DNA of 64,000 bases. Source: Nocardia arthritidis. GTDB lineage: Bacteria > Actinomycetota > Actinomycetes > Mycobacteriales > Mycobacteriaceae. This document shows positions 40,104 through 48,936 of the stretch, piece by piece; the first letter of the stretch is position 1, and each line of letters opens with the position of its first letter. The DNA lies in contig NZ_CP046172.1 of the NCBI RefSeq assembly GCF_011801145.1, forward strand, positions 4,154,001-4,218,000. Direction: 5' to 3'. The notes beneath the pieces are model-generated. The model saw only the letters and a list, made by a program, of their open reading frames with translations. It was not told where the DNA came from and did no database searches. Made by a program: the position numbers and the translations under genes.

Positions 40104-42398
40104 ATGTCGTTGCGGTGCCGCGAGATTCGTTTCGTGGCGGCGGCAGTCGTCGTGGTCGTAACGATATTCGGTTCGGCTGTGGCGACGGCGGGCCCGGTGG
40201 ATGATGGAAGGATGCAGGATCTGACGGGGTGGGTCGATCCGTTCATCGGCACTCGGCCCGGAGATGTGGACATGGGCACCGGCGGCGGGGCGGGTAATAC
40301 CTTTCCCGGCGCCGACGTGCCGTTCGGCATGGTGCAGTGGAGTCCGGATACGGTGACCCAGCAGCACGGTGGCTACTACTACGACGACAATCGGATCAAG
40401 GGATTCAGCCTCACCCACCTGTCGGGTGCGGGCTGCGACACCTACCAGGATGTGCCGTTCATGCCGCTCGCGGGCACGATCGGCGCCTCACCGGCGACCT
40501 CGCCGGACGCCTATGTCGCCACGTTCTCGCACGCGCACGAGCAGGCGAGTCCGGGGCGCTACCAGGTCGATCTGGACGGCGGGATCCGGGTCGAACTGAC
40601 CGCGACCCAGCGCACCGGCGCCGGCCGATTCACCTTTCCCGATGGCGGCCCGGCGACGCTGCTGATCAACGCGGCGGGCTCGATTTCGGGCACCGATGAC
40701 GCGCAGGTCACCATCGGCCCGAATTATGTTGCGGGCCATGTGCACAGCGGCCGGTTCTGCGGCACGAACAGTTTTTACACCCTGTATTTCCACGCGGAAT
40801 TCGATCAACCGATCACGGAGTCGGGCATCTGGGACGGGGATCAGGTGCGGTCCGACGACACCGCATCGGGCACGCAGGTCGGCGCCTACGTCACCTTCGA
40901 TCCGGGAAAGCCTGCCGTCGTCAACGTGAAGGTCGGTCTGTCGTTCGTCTCGCCGGACGGCGCCGCGGCCAATCTCGCCGCGGAGAATCCGGCGCGGACC
41001 TTCGACGAGGTGGCCGCCGCGGCCAGGGACAGCTGGAATGCGCGGCTGAACCAGATCCGGGTGACGGGCGGCACGGACGAGCAGCGCACCATCTTCTACA
41101 CCGCGCTGTATCACGCTCTGCTACAACCGAATGTGTTCTCCGACGTCGACGGTCACTATGCCGGATTCGACAAGCGGATACACACCACCGATCCGGCCCA
41201 CCCGATATACACGAACTTCTCGGGTTGGGATATCTACCGCTCCGAGGTGCAGCTGCTGGCGCTGCTCGCGCCGCGGGAGGCGGCCGATATCGCCCGCAGC
41301 ATGGTCACTTTCGCGCGCGAGGGCGGTAACTGGGACCGGTGGACGGTCGCCAACGACTACACCGGCGTGATGAACGGCGATCCCTACCACATCATCGTGT
41401 CGTCCATATATGCCTTCGGCGCAACGGATTTCGATGCGACCGAGGCACTGGACCTGATGGTGAAGGGCGCGAGCGTACCCGGCACGAACAGCCAGGGCTA
41501 CGAGGAAAGGCCGGGGCTGGTCGGCTATCTGGCGCTCGGCTACGTACCCGACGGGGCGGCCGACACCCTCGAATACACCAGCGCCGACTTCGCCATCGCG
41601 CAGCTGGCGCACCGGCTGGGCAACCAAGCGATATACGACGTCTTCATGCAGCGGGCGCAGAATTGGCGCAACCTGTTCAATCCGGCCACCGGATATCTAC
41701 AGCCCCGGCATCTCGACGGCTCGTTCGCCGCCGATTTCGATCCGGCCGATCCGAACGGATATGTGGAAGGCAATGGGGCCCAATACACTTGGATGGTGCC
41801 CTACAACTATCGGGCGCTGATCGATGCGCTCGGGGGCCCGGCCGCCGTGAATGCCCGGCTGGACACCTTCTTCACCAAACTCAATGCGGGAACGCATGAG
41901 CCGTACGCATTCCTCGGTAACGAACCGACGCTGGAGACACCGTGGATCTACAACTACACGGGCGCCCCGTACAAGACGCAGTCCACCGTCGACCGGGTGC
42001 GTAAGGAAATCTGGAAGGCCGCGCCCGGCGGTCTCGTCGGAAACGATGATCTGGGCGAGATGTCGTCGTGGTATGTCTGGGCCGCGCTCGGCCTCTATCC
42101 GGAGGTTCCCGGCCGCGCCGAATTGGTAATCGGCAGCCCGATTTTCACCAGCGCCACGATTACCCGCCCGGGTGGACCGGCGATCACCATCAATGCCCCG
42201 GACGCATCGCCGACGAATATCTATATTTCGGCGCTGACGGTGAACGGGGGGAATTGGACCAAGCCCTGGCTTCCCGAAACCTTCGTAACCACCGGCGGCA
42301 CACTGGATTTCACTCTCTCGCCCGCGCCGAATACGGCATGGGGTGCAGACCCGGCCGACGCGCCGCCGTCGTTCCAGGACGGAAGCAACTCCGTCTGA
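40104..42398 (+). CDS. Secreted GH92-family alpha-1,2-mannosidase
   Basis: About 764 residues from ATG 40104, chosen because it gives a signal peptide (RFVAAAVVVVVTIFGSAVATAG); the frame is open from 39954. GH92 features are VDPFIGTRPGDVDMGTGGGAGNTFPGADVPFGMVQWSPDT, GYYYDDNRIKGFSLTHLSGAGC, NFSGWDIYRSEVQLLALL, and the catalytic acidic region GLVGNDDLGEMSSWYVWAALGLYP. These calcium-dependent exo-mannosidases trim alpha-mannosides, for example from host glycans or the cell's own mannosylated envelope. It is apparently single, with a small convergent gene downstream. Confidence 0.92.
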   Translation: MSLRCREIRFVAAAVVVVVTIFGSAVATAGPVDDGRMQDLTGWVDPFIGTRPGDVDMGTGGGAGNTFPGADVPFGMVQWSPDTVTQQHGGYYYDDNRIKGFSLTHLSGAGCDTYQDVPFMPLAGTIGASPATSPDAYVATFSHAHEQASPGRYQVDLDGGIRVELTATQRTGAGRFTFPDGGPATLLINAAGSISGTDDAQVTIGPNYVAGHVHSGRFCGTNSFYTLYFHAEFDQPITESGIWDGDQVRSDDTASGTQVGAYVTFDPGKPAVVNVKVGLSFVSPDGAAANLAAENPARTFDEVAAAARDSWNARLNQIRVTGGTDEQRTIFYTALYHALLQPNVFSDVDGHYAGFDKRIHTTDPAHPIYTNFSGWDIYRSEVQLLALLAPREAADIARSMVTFAREGGNWDRWTVANDYTGVMNGDPYHIIVSSIYAFGATDFDATEALDLMVKGASVPGTNSQGYEERPGLVGYLALGYVPDGAADTLEYTSADFAIAQLAHRLGNQAIYDVFMQRAQNWRNLFNPATGYLQPRHLDGSFAADFDPADPNGYVEGNGAQYTWMVPYNYRALIDALGGPAAVNARLDTFFTKLNAGTHEPYAFLGNEPTLETPWIYNYTGAPYKTQSTVDRVRKEIWKAAPGGLVGNDDLGEMSSWYVWAALGLYPEVPGRAELVIGSPIFTSATITRPGGPAITINAPDASPTNIYISALTVNGGNWTKPWLPETFVTTGGTLDFTLSPAPNTAWGADPADAPPSFQDGSNSV

Positions 42399-42403
42399 AC
42401 CGG

Positions 42404-42541
42404 TCACGGCGGCGGGTTTCCGTTCGGGTCGAGCCCCCGGGAGCGCCGGAGTAGGGCGCGGCGGTGGCGGGCTCCGCAGATCCAGATCACGACATTGGTC
42501 GCGATCAGGACCGATACCAGAATGAGCAGCGGAGTTGTCAT
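42404..42541 (-). CDS. Possible 45-residue single-pass membrane protein
   Basis: A short frame from ATG 42541 to TGA 42404. It encodes one hydrophobic helix (LLILVSVLIATNVVIW) followed by a basic segment ARHRRALLRRSRG and a proline-rich end NGNPPP, the arrangement of small inner-membrane proteins with the C-terminus inside. There is no strong ribosome site, and it is convergent with the mannosidase gene, six bases apart. The function is unknown. Confidence 0.45.
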   Translation of the reverse strand: MTTPLLILVSVLIATNVVIWICGARHRRALLRRSRGLDPNGNPPP

Positions 42542-42751
42542 CGGCATCGACCGTAGGGGCGGGGTTGCGGGCCGTCGAGGAAGATTAGGGGAGATTCGAT
42601 CGGTTTCAGCTGGGGTTCACGCGGGTGGAAATTCGGTTGCGGGGCGATATATGGTCGTGATGTGAAGTAGAAGTGAGCCGAATTTGTTGGGACCCATGTT
42701 TTGTCCGGTGTGGGTTCGATTCTGTCGATGGTTCGTCACTCTGGAGATTTC

Positions 42752-43522
42752 ATGACCGATGCCATATTTCTCGCCGACCTCGTCACTCGTTTGGCGGCCC
42801 TGCCGCGGGTGCGGGCGGTGACGCTCGGCGGCTCACGTGCCGATGGCACCCACACCCCGGACAGCGATTGGGATTTCGCGATTTACTATCGGGGCGAGTT
42901 CGACCCGGCCGAGCTGCGTGCGATCGGCTGGCCGGGTGAGGTTTCGGAGCTCGGCGGTTGGGGTGGCGGTGTTTTCAACGGCGGTGCCTGGTTGACCGTC
43001 GACGGGCGGCAGGTCGATGTGCACTATCGCGATCTCGAAGTGGTGGAGCACGAACTCGCCGAGGCCGAGGCGGGGCGATTCCATTGGGAGCCACTGATGT
43101 TCCATCTGGCGGGCATCCCGAGTTACCTCGTGGTCGCGGAGCTCAGCGTCAACCGGGTGCTGTCCGGTGAATTGCCACGCCCGGGCTATCCGGCGGCGCT
43201 GCGGGCGTCGGCGCCGGTGTTCTGGCGTGAGCGTGCGGTAGCGACTTTGCGTTACGCGCGAGGCGCTTTCGCGTCGAAGGGGCAGCTCGCCGAGGTAGCG
43301 GGTGCGATAGCCACGGCGGCGATGCAGACCGCCCATGCGATCCTCGCGGCGCGCGGGGAATGGGTGACGAACGAGAAGCGGCTGCTGCGGCGGGCCGGGC
43401 TGCGCCGCGTCGACGCGGTGCTCGCCGATCTCCGGCCGGAGTCGTTGCCGCAGGCGATCGTTCGCGCGGAAGCATTGTTCGACAAGGTATTTCGCGAGCA
43501 GACCGCGGCAGCGCGGGCATAG
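42752..43522 (+). CDS. Nucleotidyltransferase-domain protein (aminoglycoside adenylyltransferase-like)
   Basis: About 256 residues from ATG 42752, after CTGGAG. The nucleotidyltransferase core is VTLGGSRADGTHTPDSDWDFAIYY (Gly-Ser and Asp-x-Asp metal site), with the third acidic residue in QVDVHYRDLEVV. A helical C-terminal domain follows (AGAIATAAMQTAHAILAARGEWVTNEKRLLRRAGL), as in DUF4111/ANT-like proteins. Relatives transfer AMP to small molecules or tRNA; without a partner toxin or antitoxin gene beside it, resistance or metabolic roles are both possible. Confidence 0.85.
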   Translation: MTDAIFLADLVTRLAALPRVRAVTLGGSRADGTHTPDSDWDFAIYYRGEFDPAELRAIGWPGEVSELGGWGGGVFNGGAWLTVDGRQVDVHYRDLEVVEHELAEAEAGRFHWEPLMFHLAGIPSYLVVAELSVNRVLSGELPRPGYPAALRASAPVFWRERAVATLRYARGAFASKGQLAEVAGAIATAAMQTAHAILAARGEWVTNEKRLLRRAGLRRVDAVLADLRPESLPQAIVRAEALFDKVFREQTAAARA

Positions 43523-43642
43523 CTTCACCTGCCGAGGCCGAAGCAGCCGCGCCCGGTGTGGATCCGGCGTCCCCGCCACGCCGGATCCACACCGCGAAAC
43601 CCTCGGCGGCACCGCGGAATCCGGTGCTGCCAGCGAATCGGG

Positions 43643-44341
43643 TCAGACGGGTTGCAGCCCCGCGCCGACGCCGCCCGCGCCGTCCACGGCCTGCATGATG
43701 CGGTCGATGGGCTGGAAGTAGGCGGGTGTGTGCAGCGGGAATGCCGCGGCGACGCAGGGGATGTCGATGCCGCCGGGTGTGAGGTGGCCCTGGTTCATGC
43801 CGACGAGCCGATCACCCATCGTCACCGGTCCGCCGGAATCGCCTGGGATGGAACAAGATTGATTGACGATCCGGTTGTTCATCGGTCCCCACACCACGCC
43901 GCAGTCGAATCCGCTCGACCGGCCGTTGCTGCACACAGTCGCCCCGGGGCCGGGCGCCGGACCGAATCCGGCGATGGTGGTGCCCGCGAGGCTGCGCACC
44001 GGGGTCACCTTGGCCGCGTCGAATTCGATTACCGCGTAGTCGAGGCCGTTGCCGCGATCGGAGGCGACGACATTGCCGACGACGCCGGCACCTCGGTCGT
44101 GCTCGGCGGTCACCGAGTCGCCGACCGCGGCGCAGTGTCCCGCGGTAAGGCCGACCAGGCGGCCCGCGCCGTCGTGGCCGATCGTGGTCAGCGAGCAGCG
44201 GGCGTGGCCGCCGAGCACGATGCCGGAGCCGCCGCCCAGCACGGCGGAGCCCGGATCGGCCAGGGCGGTACCGGCGCCGAAGATCGTGGCGCCTGCCGCG
44301 ACGATCCCGATCGCCGTGGCGATGATGGCGTTCTTGGGCAC
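43643..44341 (-). CDS. Secreted S1-family serine protease
   Basis: About 232 residues from GTG 44341, the choice that gives a proper signal peptide (NAIIATAIGIVAAGATIFGAGTALADPG); the frame extends to ATG 44410. The chymotrypsin-fold triad is visible: His in LVGLTAGHCAAVG, Asp in NGLDYAVIEF and Ser in SIPGDSGGPVTMG. Disulfide-forming Cys pairs surround them. No propeptide of alpha-lytic type is present, so it is a short exported protease similar to those of Nocardia and Mycobacterium. It is single. Confidence 0.88.
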   Translation of the reverse strand: MPKNAIIATAIGIVAAGATIFGAGTALADPGSAVLGGGSGIVLGGHARCSLTTIGHDGAGRLVGLTAGHCAAVGDSVTAEHDRGAGVVGNVVASDRGNGLDYAVIEFDAAKVTPVRSLAGTTIAGFGPAPGPGATVCSNGRSSGFDCGVVWGPMNNRIVNQSCSIPGDSGGPVTMGDRLVGMNQGHLTPGGIDIPCVAAAFPLHTPAYFQPIDRIMQAVDGAGGVGAGLQPV

Positions 44342-44765
44342 GAGATGCTCGCTTTCTCTTCGAACCGCTCGTTCCGAGGCGGGTGGGCGCGACTCGAAGC
44401 GGTGCACCAAGTAAAGGTATTTAGCAAACTTTTAGCAATCGAATGGTTGCGCGGAAGGGCGGCAGTGATCGTCCGTTAACCCGGCGTTCACCGGCCGAGG
44501 CCCGCATATGGCGATGCTGGATGGCCACCAGTGGCGTCGCTGTTAGATGGACCACCGTCCAATTGTTATCGAACGGCTAACTCGGATTCGTTGCGGAATG
44601 TTGACTGTCCCCGGGTCGACCCGCTCACCGGACCGGACACTGGCCGGATCGGCGTCCTCGGCGTAGTTTTGTTAGCAGAGGTAAGGTCAGTTCGATCGCG
44701 TTCAACCCATTCACCACTCGAGACCATCTGTGTCACAGGATGATTCGATATTTTCGGAGGTAGGC
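44342..44765. promoter_or_regulatory. Divergent promoter region, protease and methyltransferase
   Basis: About 420 bases without a credible gene. The strong ribosome site GGAGG of the methyltransferase lies at its right edge, and the left part (44410-44440) has an AT-richer stretch that may be the protease promoter. I see no clear operator. Confidence 0.3.
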
Positions 44766-45665
44766 GTGCGCACTGAAGGGGATACCTGGGACATTGTCAG
44801 CAGCGTCGGCGTCACCGCCCTCGGCGTCGCCGCCGCGCGGGCGTTGGAGACCGCCCAGCCGGACGCGCTGGTCCGCGACGAATACGCCGCGCGGTTCGTC
44901 GCGGCGTCCGGGCACGCGGAAATGAACCGCTGGCTGAATGACCCTGCGGCGCTGGACGATATGCCGATGCCCCCGGTCGTGATGGGCTATCGGAGCAAAT
45001 TCTTCGACGACCATTTCGCCGCGGCGGCCGCGGCCGGGGTGCGGCAGGCGGTGATCCTCGCCGCCGGATTGGACGCGCGCGCCTATCGCCTGGATTGGCC
45101 CGCGGGCACGGTCGTCTTCGAACTCGATCAGCCGAAGGTGCTGGAGTTCAAGCGGGAGGTACTCGCGGATATCGACGTGCGTCCGGCGGCGGATCGGCGC
45201 GAGGTCGCCGTGGATCTGCGCGACGACTGGCCCGCCGCCCTGCTCGACGCCGGTTTCGATCCGTCGGCGCCGTCGGCGTGGTCCGCCGAGGGTTTGCTGC
45301 CGTACCTGCCGGGCGCCGCGCAGGACGCGCTGTTCGAACGGATCCAACGGCTTTCCGCGCCGGGCAGCCGCGTGGCGACGGATATGATCACCGACGCGAC
45401 GGGCCTGGACCGGCTGGCCGATCAGGAGGCCGAGGTGATGCGCCGGTCGCCGATGGCGGGCATCAATGTCACCGAGCTGTTCTACACCGACGAGCGCACC
45501 GATCCCGATATCTGGTTCGCCGCCAATGGCTGGACTACCGAATCACTTTCGATTCCGCAGTTGGCCGAGCGGTACGAGCGCGCGCTGCCGGAACTGCCCG
45601 AAGCGCTCGCTCCGCTGGTCGACCTCACCAGGTATGTGACGGCGGTGAAGCCCGGAAAGCCGTAA
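44766..45665 (+). CDS. SAM-dependent methyltransferase (LCM/Rv-type family)
   Basis: A 299-residue protein. GTG 44766 is chosen because GGAGG precedes it and because the family begins MRTEGDTWDIVSSVGVTALGVAAARALET; an upstream GTG at 44730 is less likely. Motifs of the PF04072 group are visible: AVILAAGLDARAYRLDWPAG (SAM site), VFELDQPKVLEFK, and SAEGLLPYLPGAAQDALFERI. Mycobacteriales carry many paralogues, and the methyl acceptors are mostly unknown. It ends just before the MerR-type gene and may share its regulation. Confidence 0.9.
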   Translation: MRTEGDTWDIVSSVGVTALGVAAARALETAQPDALVRDEYAARFVAASGHAEMNRWLNDPAALDDMPMPPVVMGYRSKFFDDHFAAAAAAGVRQAVILAAGLDARAYRLDWPAGTVVFELDQPKVLEFKREVLADIDVRPAADRREVAVDLRDDWPAALLDAGFDPSAPSAWSAEGLLPYLPGAAQDALFERIQRLSAPGSRVATDMITDATGLDRLADQEAEVMRRSPMAGINVTELFYTDERTDPDIWFAANGWTTESLSIPQLAERYERALPELPEALAPLVDLTRYVTAVKPGKP

Positions 45666-45669
45666 CGAA

Positions 45670-45685
45670 CTTAGGTTTACCTAAG
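45670..45685. promoter_or_regulatory. Inverted repeat in the MerR-type promoter
   Basis: CTTAGGT (45670-45676) and ACCTAAG (45679-45685) form a perfect dyad with a two-base spacer, 20 bases before the MerR-type start. A TATGGT hexamer follows at about 45693. The layout fits autoregulation by a MerR protein on a promoter producing a nearly leaderless transcript. Confidence 0.6.
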
Positions 45686-45704
45686 TTGCTGGTATGGTTG
45701 GTTG

Positions 45705-46118
45705 GTGCGAGTTAGCGAAATGTCGATCGGGGAGGTCAGGCACCGGTTCGGGCTCCCCGCCTCGACGCTGCACTACTGGGAGCGGCGCGGGTTGCTCACG
45801 CCGACGCGGCGGGCCGGAATCCGGTACTACGACGAGGATCAGGTGTGCCGGATCGCCCTGATCGCCACCTGTCGCGAGATCGGCATGCTCGGCGTCGACG
45901 AGGTGGCGGCGGTGCTGCACGGGACCGATGCCGAGACGGACTGGCGGGCCGTCGTGCGGGCCAGGATGTCCGAAATCGATGCGCAGATCGCCGCGCTGCG
46001 CGATGCCCGCGGCTATCTGGAACATCTCACCACCTGTCGACGCGACCGGGACGTACACACCTGCCCGGCCTTCCGGGCCGATGTCGAAAACCGCTGGCCG
46101 ATAAGGGCGTCCGCCTGA
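45705..46118 (+). CDS. MerR-family transcriptional regulator
   Basis: About 137 residues from GTG 45705; TTG 45702 and ATG 45720 are alternatives. The N-terminal winged helix is MSIGEVRHRFGLPASTLHYWERRGLLTPTRR with the wing AGIRYYDEDQVCRIALIATCREIGMLGVDEVAAVL. A dimerisation helix follows (ARMSEIDAQIAALRDARGYLEHL). The C-terminal Cys residues (TTCRRDRDVHTCPAF) resemble the metal- or redox-sensing tail of several MerR groups. It is convergent with the MFS exporter gene, seven bases apart, and may regulate it. Confidence 0.9.
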   Translation: MRVSEMSIGEVRHRFGLPASTLHYWERRGLLTPTRRAGIRYYDEDQVCRIALIATCREIGMLGVDEVAAVLHGTDAETDWRAVVRARMSEIDAQIAALRDARGYLEHLTTCRRDRDVHTCPAFRADVENRWPIRASA

Positions 46119-46125
46119 ACGCCCA

Positions 46126-47316
46126 TCACGCGTACGCGTGCCGCCAGCGCACGATGCCGAGGAAGGCGAGCACCGTTCCGGCCAGCGTCGTCACCGGCAG
46201 CCAGCCGACCGAAATACCGAGAACGACTGCGCCGCAGGCGGATCCGGTGGCGATACCGATCTGGTAGCAGGTGACGTATACGGCGGACGCGCGATCCTGT
46301 TCGCGGCCCGCCGCCCGGATGATCCCCGACTGGAAGATCGGCCCTACCGCGGCGTACGCGGCGCCCCACAGCGCGACAGCGGCGGTGAGCGCCGCCACCG
46401 CCGCCGCGGTGGGCAGCTCGAGATCGGTGACGGTGAGCAGGGTCGCGCCCACGACGAAGACCCCGGCCGCGATCACGGTGGAGCGCTGCGGATTCCGGTC
46501 GTTGTGCCGCCCGGCGAAGTAGGTGGCGATCGCGCCCGCGACGCCGAACAGGCCGAGATAGGCCGCGACCGCGACACTTCCGTCGAGCACCCGGTTCACG
46601 ATCAGCGCGAGATAGGTGTACGAGACGAAATGCGCGAAGACCAGCAGCAGGGCCAGCAGGCAGATCGCCGTGACCTGGTTCCAGCGCGGCGGCGCATCAT
46701 GCCCAGAATCCGAATCTATTTGTCTGGCATCGGTATTCGGCAGGGTGAACAGCAACCCGGCCGCCACCGCCGCCGTCACGGCGGCCAGCGCCACCGCGGT
46801 GGCCTGCCAGCCGATCGCATGGCCGAGCAGGGTGCTCACCGGGCTGCCGAGCACGGAAGCCAGTGTGGCGCCCGCGAATACGACGGCGGTGGCCATCCCG
46901 ACCCGCCGCGCGGGCACCAGCGCCGCCGCCGCGGGAGCGACCAGCGACCACAGCACCCCGTGCGTCAGGGCGGCCAGCACCCGGCTGGCCACCATCATCG
47001 GATAGTTGGTCGCCAGCGCCGTCACCAGCTCCGCGGCGATCAGCGCGACCAGCGATGCCAGCAGCGCCCACTTCCGAGTTATCCTGCGCGCCAAGGCGAC
47101 CGACGGAATCGTGACGATGGCGGCGACCACCGCGTAACCGCTCACCAACAGCCCGATACTGCCGTCGGAGACGTGCAGATCGCCGGCGATCGCGGTGATC
47201 AGCCCGACCGGATACAGCTCGTAGGTGACGTAGATGAAGGTGGCGGCCGCCAGCAGGCTCAGGCGTAGCCGGACGCCGCTGTCGATATCGCCGCCGGTGC
47301 GGGTCGCGACGGTCAC
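46126..47316 (-). CDS. MFS transporter, DHA1 (drug exporter) type
   Basis: A 396-residue protein starting at GTG 47316 with 12 predicted helices, beginning LSLLAAATFIYVTYELYPVGLI. The motif A region after helix 2 reads SVALARRITRKWAL, and motif C-like SPVSTLLGHAIGW lies in helix 5. DHA1 exporters expel drugs, sugars or arabinose-like compounds. It is separated from the hydrolase gene upstream by nine bases, so the two are co-transcribed. Confidence 0.88.
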   Translation of the reverse strand: MTVATRTGGDIDSGVRLRLSLLAAATFIYVTYELYPVGLITAIAGDLHVSDGSIGLLVSGYAVVAAIVTIPSVALARRITRKWALLASLVALIAAELVTALATNYPMMVASRVLAALTHGVLWSLVAPAAAALVPARRVGMATAVVFAGATLASVLGSPVSTLLGHAIGWQATAVALAAVTAAVAAGLLFTLPNTDARQIDSDSGHDAPPRWNQVTAICLLALLLVFAHFVSYTYLALIVNRVLDGSVAVAAYLGLFGVAGAIATYFAGRHNDRNPQRSTVIAAGVFVVGATLLTVTDLELPTAAAVAALTAAVALWGAAYAAVGPIFQSGIIRAAGREQDRASAVYVTCYQIGIATGSACGAVVLGISVGWLPVTTLAGTVLAFLGIVRWRHAYA

Positions 47317-47325
47317 CGAATCACC

Positions 47326-47880
47326 TCACCGGGCGATGCGTTCCACTGCCGCAAGGACTTCCGGCAGTTCGGTGAACCCCTCGTCGCCGAGGAAGTGCCC
47401 GCCGCCGGGGATCTCGATGAGTTCGGCCGCCAGTTCCTTGCCGAGAGTGATGGATGCCGACGGCGGGACGATGGAGTCGTTGTCGGAGTGGATCATGGTG
47501 CGCGCGTTGATCTGTGGCACCAGCGGCCGGACATCGATGCCCTCGGCCATGTAATCCTCCAGTTCCGGCAGCACCTCCAGTCCGCCGGTGAAGCCGGAGA
47601 CGGAGACGAGTCCGCCCAGCGTCCAACCGGATTCGAGACTCGCGAGGTGGCGCAGTGCGGTGATGGTGCCGAGGCTGTGCGCGACGATCAGGGTGTTCTC
47701 GTCGACCGCGCCGATCGTCTCGGCCAGCACCGCCTCCCATTCGTCGCGCTTGGGCTCGCTGGGGGTTGGCAACTCGACGACCTCCACCTGATGTCCCTGA
47801 TCCCGCAGCTGCTTCGCCAGCCAGGGGAACCAGTGCTCGGTAACGCCTGCGTTGTAGCCGTGCACGATGTAGATGTCCAC
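47326..47880 (-). CDS. RBBP9/YdeN-family alpha/beta hydrolase
   Basis: A 184-residue small serine hydrolase starting at ATG 47880 after AAGGAG. It begins MDIYIVHGYNAGVTEHWFPWL, has the nucleophile in LIVAHSLGTITALRH, the Asp in MIHSDNDSIVPPSAS and the His in GGGHFLGDEGFTELPEV. Members are esterases of unknown natural substrate. The gene lies 36 bases after the MDR dehydrogenase of the cyclitol operon and before the MFS gene, so it may be a distal part of that operon. Confidence 0.87.
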   Translation of the reverse strand: MDIYIVHGYNAGVTEHWFPWLAKQLRDQGHQVEVVELPTPSEPKRDEWEAVLAETIGAVDENTLIVAHSLGTITALRHLASLESGWTLGGLVSVSGFTGGLEVLPELEDYMAEGIDVRPLVPQINARTMIHSDNDSIVPPSASITLGKELAAELIEIPGGGHFLGDEGFTELPEVLAAVERIAR

Positions 47881-47916
47881 GAAGGAACTCCTTCTCGATT
47901 GCTCGTGGTGTGCCGT

Positions 47917-48936
47917 TCAGTTGCCAGTGTCGAAATGCAACAGCACCTTGGGTCGTGATCTTCCGCGTTCGGCGAGCCGATCGAAGGCGGCGGCGGCCAG
48001 ATCGATCGGGTACACCCGGTCGACGAGTGCGTCGAGGTTTACCGCGCCGGCGCGCACGAGCGCGATCAGCGCGTCCCAATGGCCGACGCCGGAGAGCACG
48101 CCGTGCACGGTGAGATCCTTTATCACCAGGGCCGATGCCGGAAAGTCCGGTACGGTGCCGTGCGGTGTGCCCAGCTGGGCGACGCGGCCGCCCGATGCGG
48201 CGAGATGAATCGCCGCGCTGCTCGCCGCCTCCGCCCCCGACGCCTCGATCACCGCGTCGTAGTGATCCATATCACCGGCCTCCGGCGCCGGTTTGGCGGT
48301 AAGCGCAAGGGTTGCGGTCAGTTCGGCGAGTCCGGGATTCGGTTCGAAGACGGTCACCTCGGCCCCCGCGGCGCGCGCGATCTGCGCGGCCGCCGAACCG
48401 AGCGTGCCCGCCCCGAGCACCGCGACGCGCTCACCGGGCCGGATGCCGAGCCGGGTCGCGGCGTGCATCGCGGCCGCGGTCGGCTCCAGCATGGCCGCCG
48501 AAATATCGGACAGCTCATCGGGAATCGGGCTCAGGGTGGCCGTCGGAACCGTCAGCAGTTCCGCGGCGGCGCCGGAGCGCGGGCCGAGTACCCCGATCTC
48601 GCTGCGGTCGGGGCAGTACCTGATGCGCCCGGCCGCACAGTGCCCGCAGCGCCCGCACGAGCGGAAGTTGTGCCCGGAAACCCTGCGCCCCAGGAGTTCC
48701 CGTGACACCTCGGGTCCGGTGTCCACCACCGTGCCGACCCATTCGTGGCCCGGTACGAACGGATACGATTTGAGCCCGTCGTGCAGGTAGTTGCTGCTGC
48801 CGTCGTAGAATCCGAGATCGGTGCCGCACAGCCCGAGATGCGAGATCCGCACGGTCACTTCACCGACGGCGGGCGACGGTGGCTCCAGTTCCGCGAACGT
48901 CAGCTCCTTCGGGCCGACCAGGGTCAGCGCTTTCAT
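47917..48936 (-). CDS. Zinc-dependent MDR alcohol dehydrogenase
   Basis: A 339-residue medium-chain dehydrogenase. The catalytic zinc site is GLCGTDLGFY with VPGHEWVGTV, the structural zinc loop is CGRCGHCAAGRIRYC, and the NAD loop reads VAVLGAGTLGSAAAQIA with an acidic residue (FEPN) at the end of the second strand. It overlaps the acyltransferase gene by four bases. In C7-cyclitol pathways such enzymes oxidise ring hydroxyls before transamination or reduction; the precise substrate is not readable. Confidence 0.9.
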   Translation of the reverse strand: MKALTLVGPKELTFAELEPPSPAVGEVTVRISHLGLCGTDLGFYDGSSNYLHDGLKSYPFVPGHEWVGTVVDTGPEVSRELLGRRVSGHNFRSCGRCGHCAAGRIRYCPDRSEIGVLGPRSGAAAELLTVPTATLSPIPDELSDISAAMLEPTAAAMHAATRLGIRPGERVAVLGAGTLGSAAAQIARAAGAEVTVFEPNPGLAELTATLALTAKPAPEAGDMDHYDAVIEASGAEAASSAAIHLAASGGRVAQLGTPHGTVPDFPASALVIKDLTVHGVLSGVGHWDALIALVRAGAVNLDALVDRVYPIDLAAAAFDRLAERGRSRPKVLLHFDTGN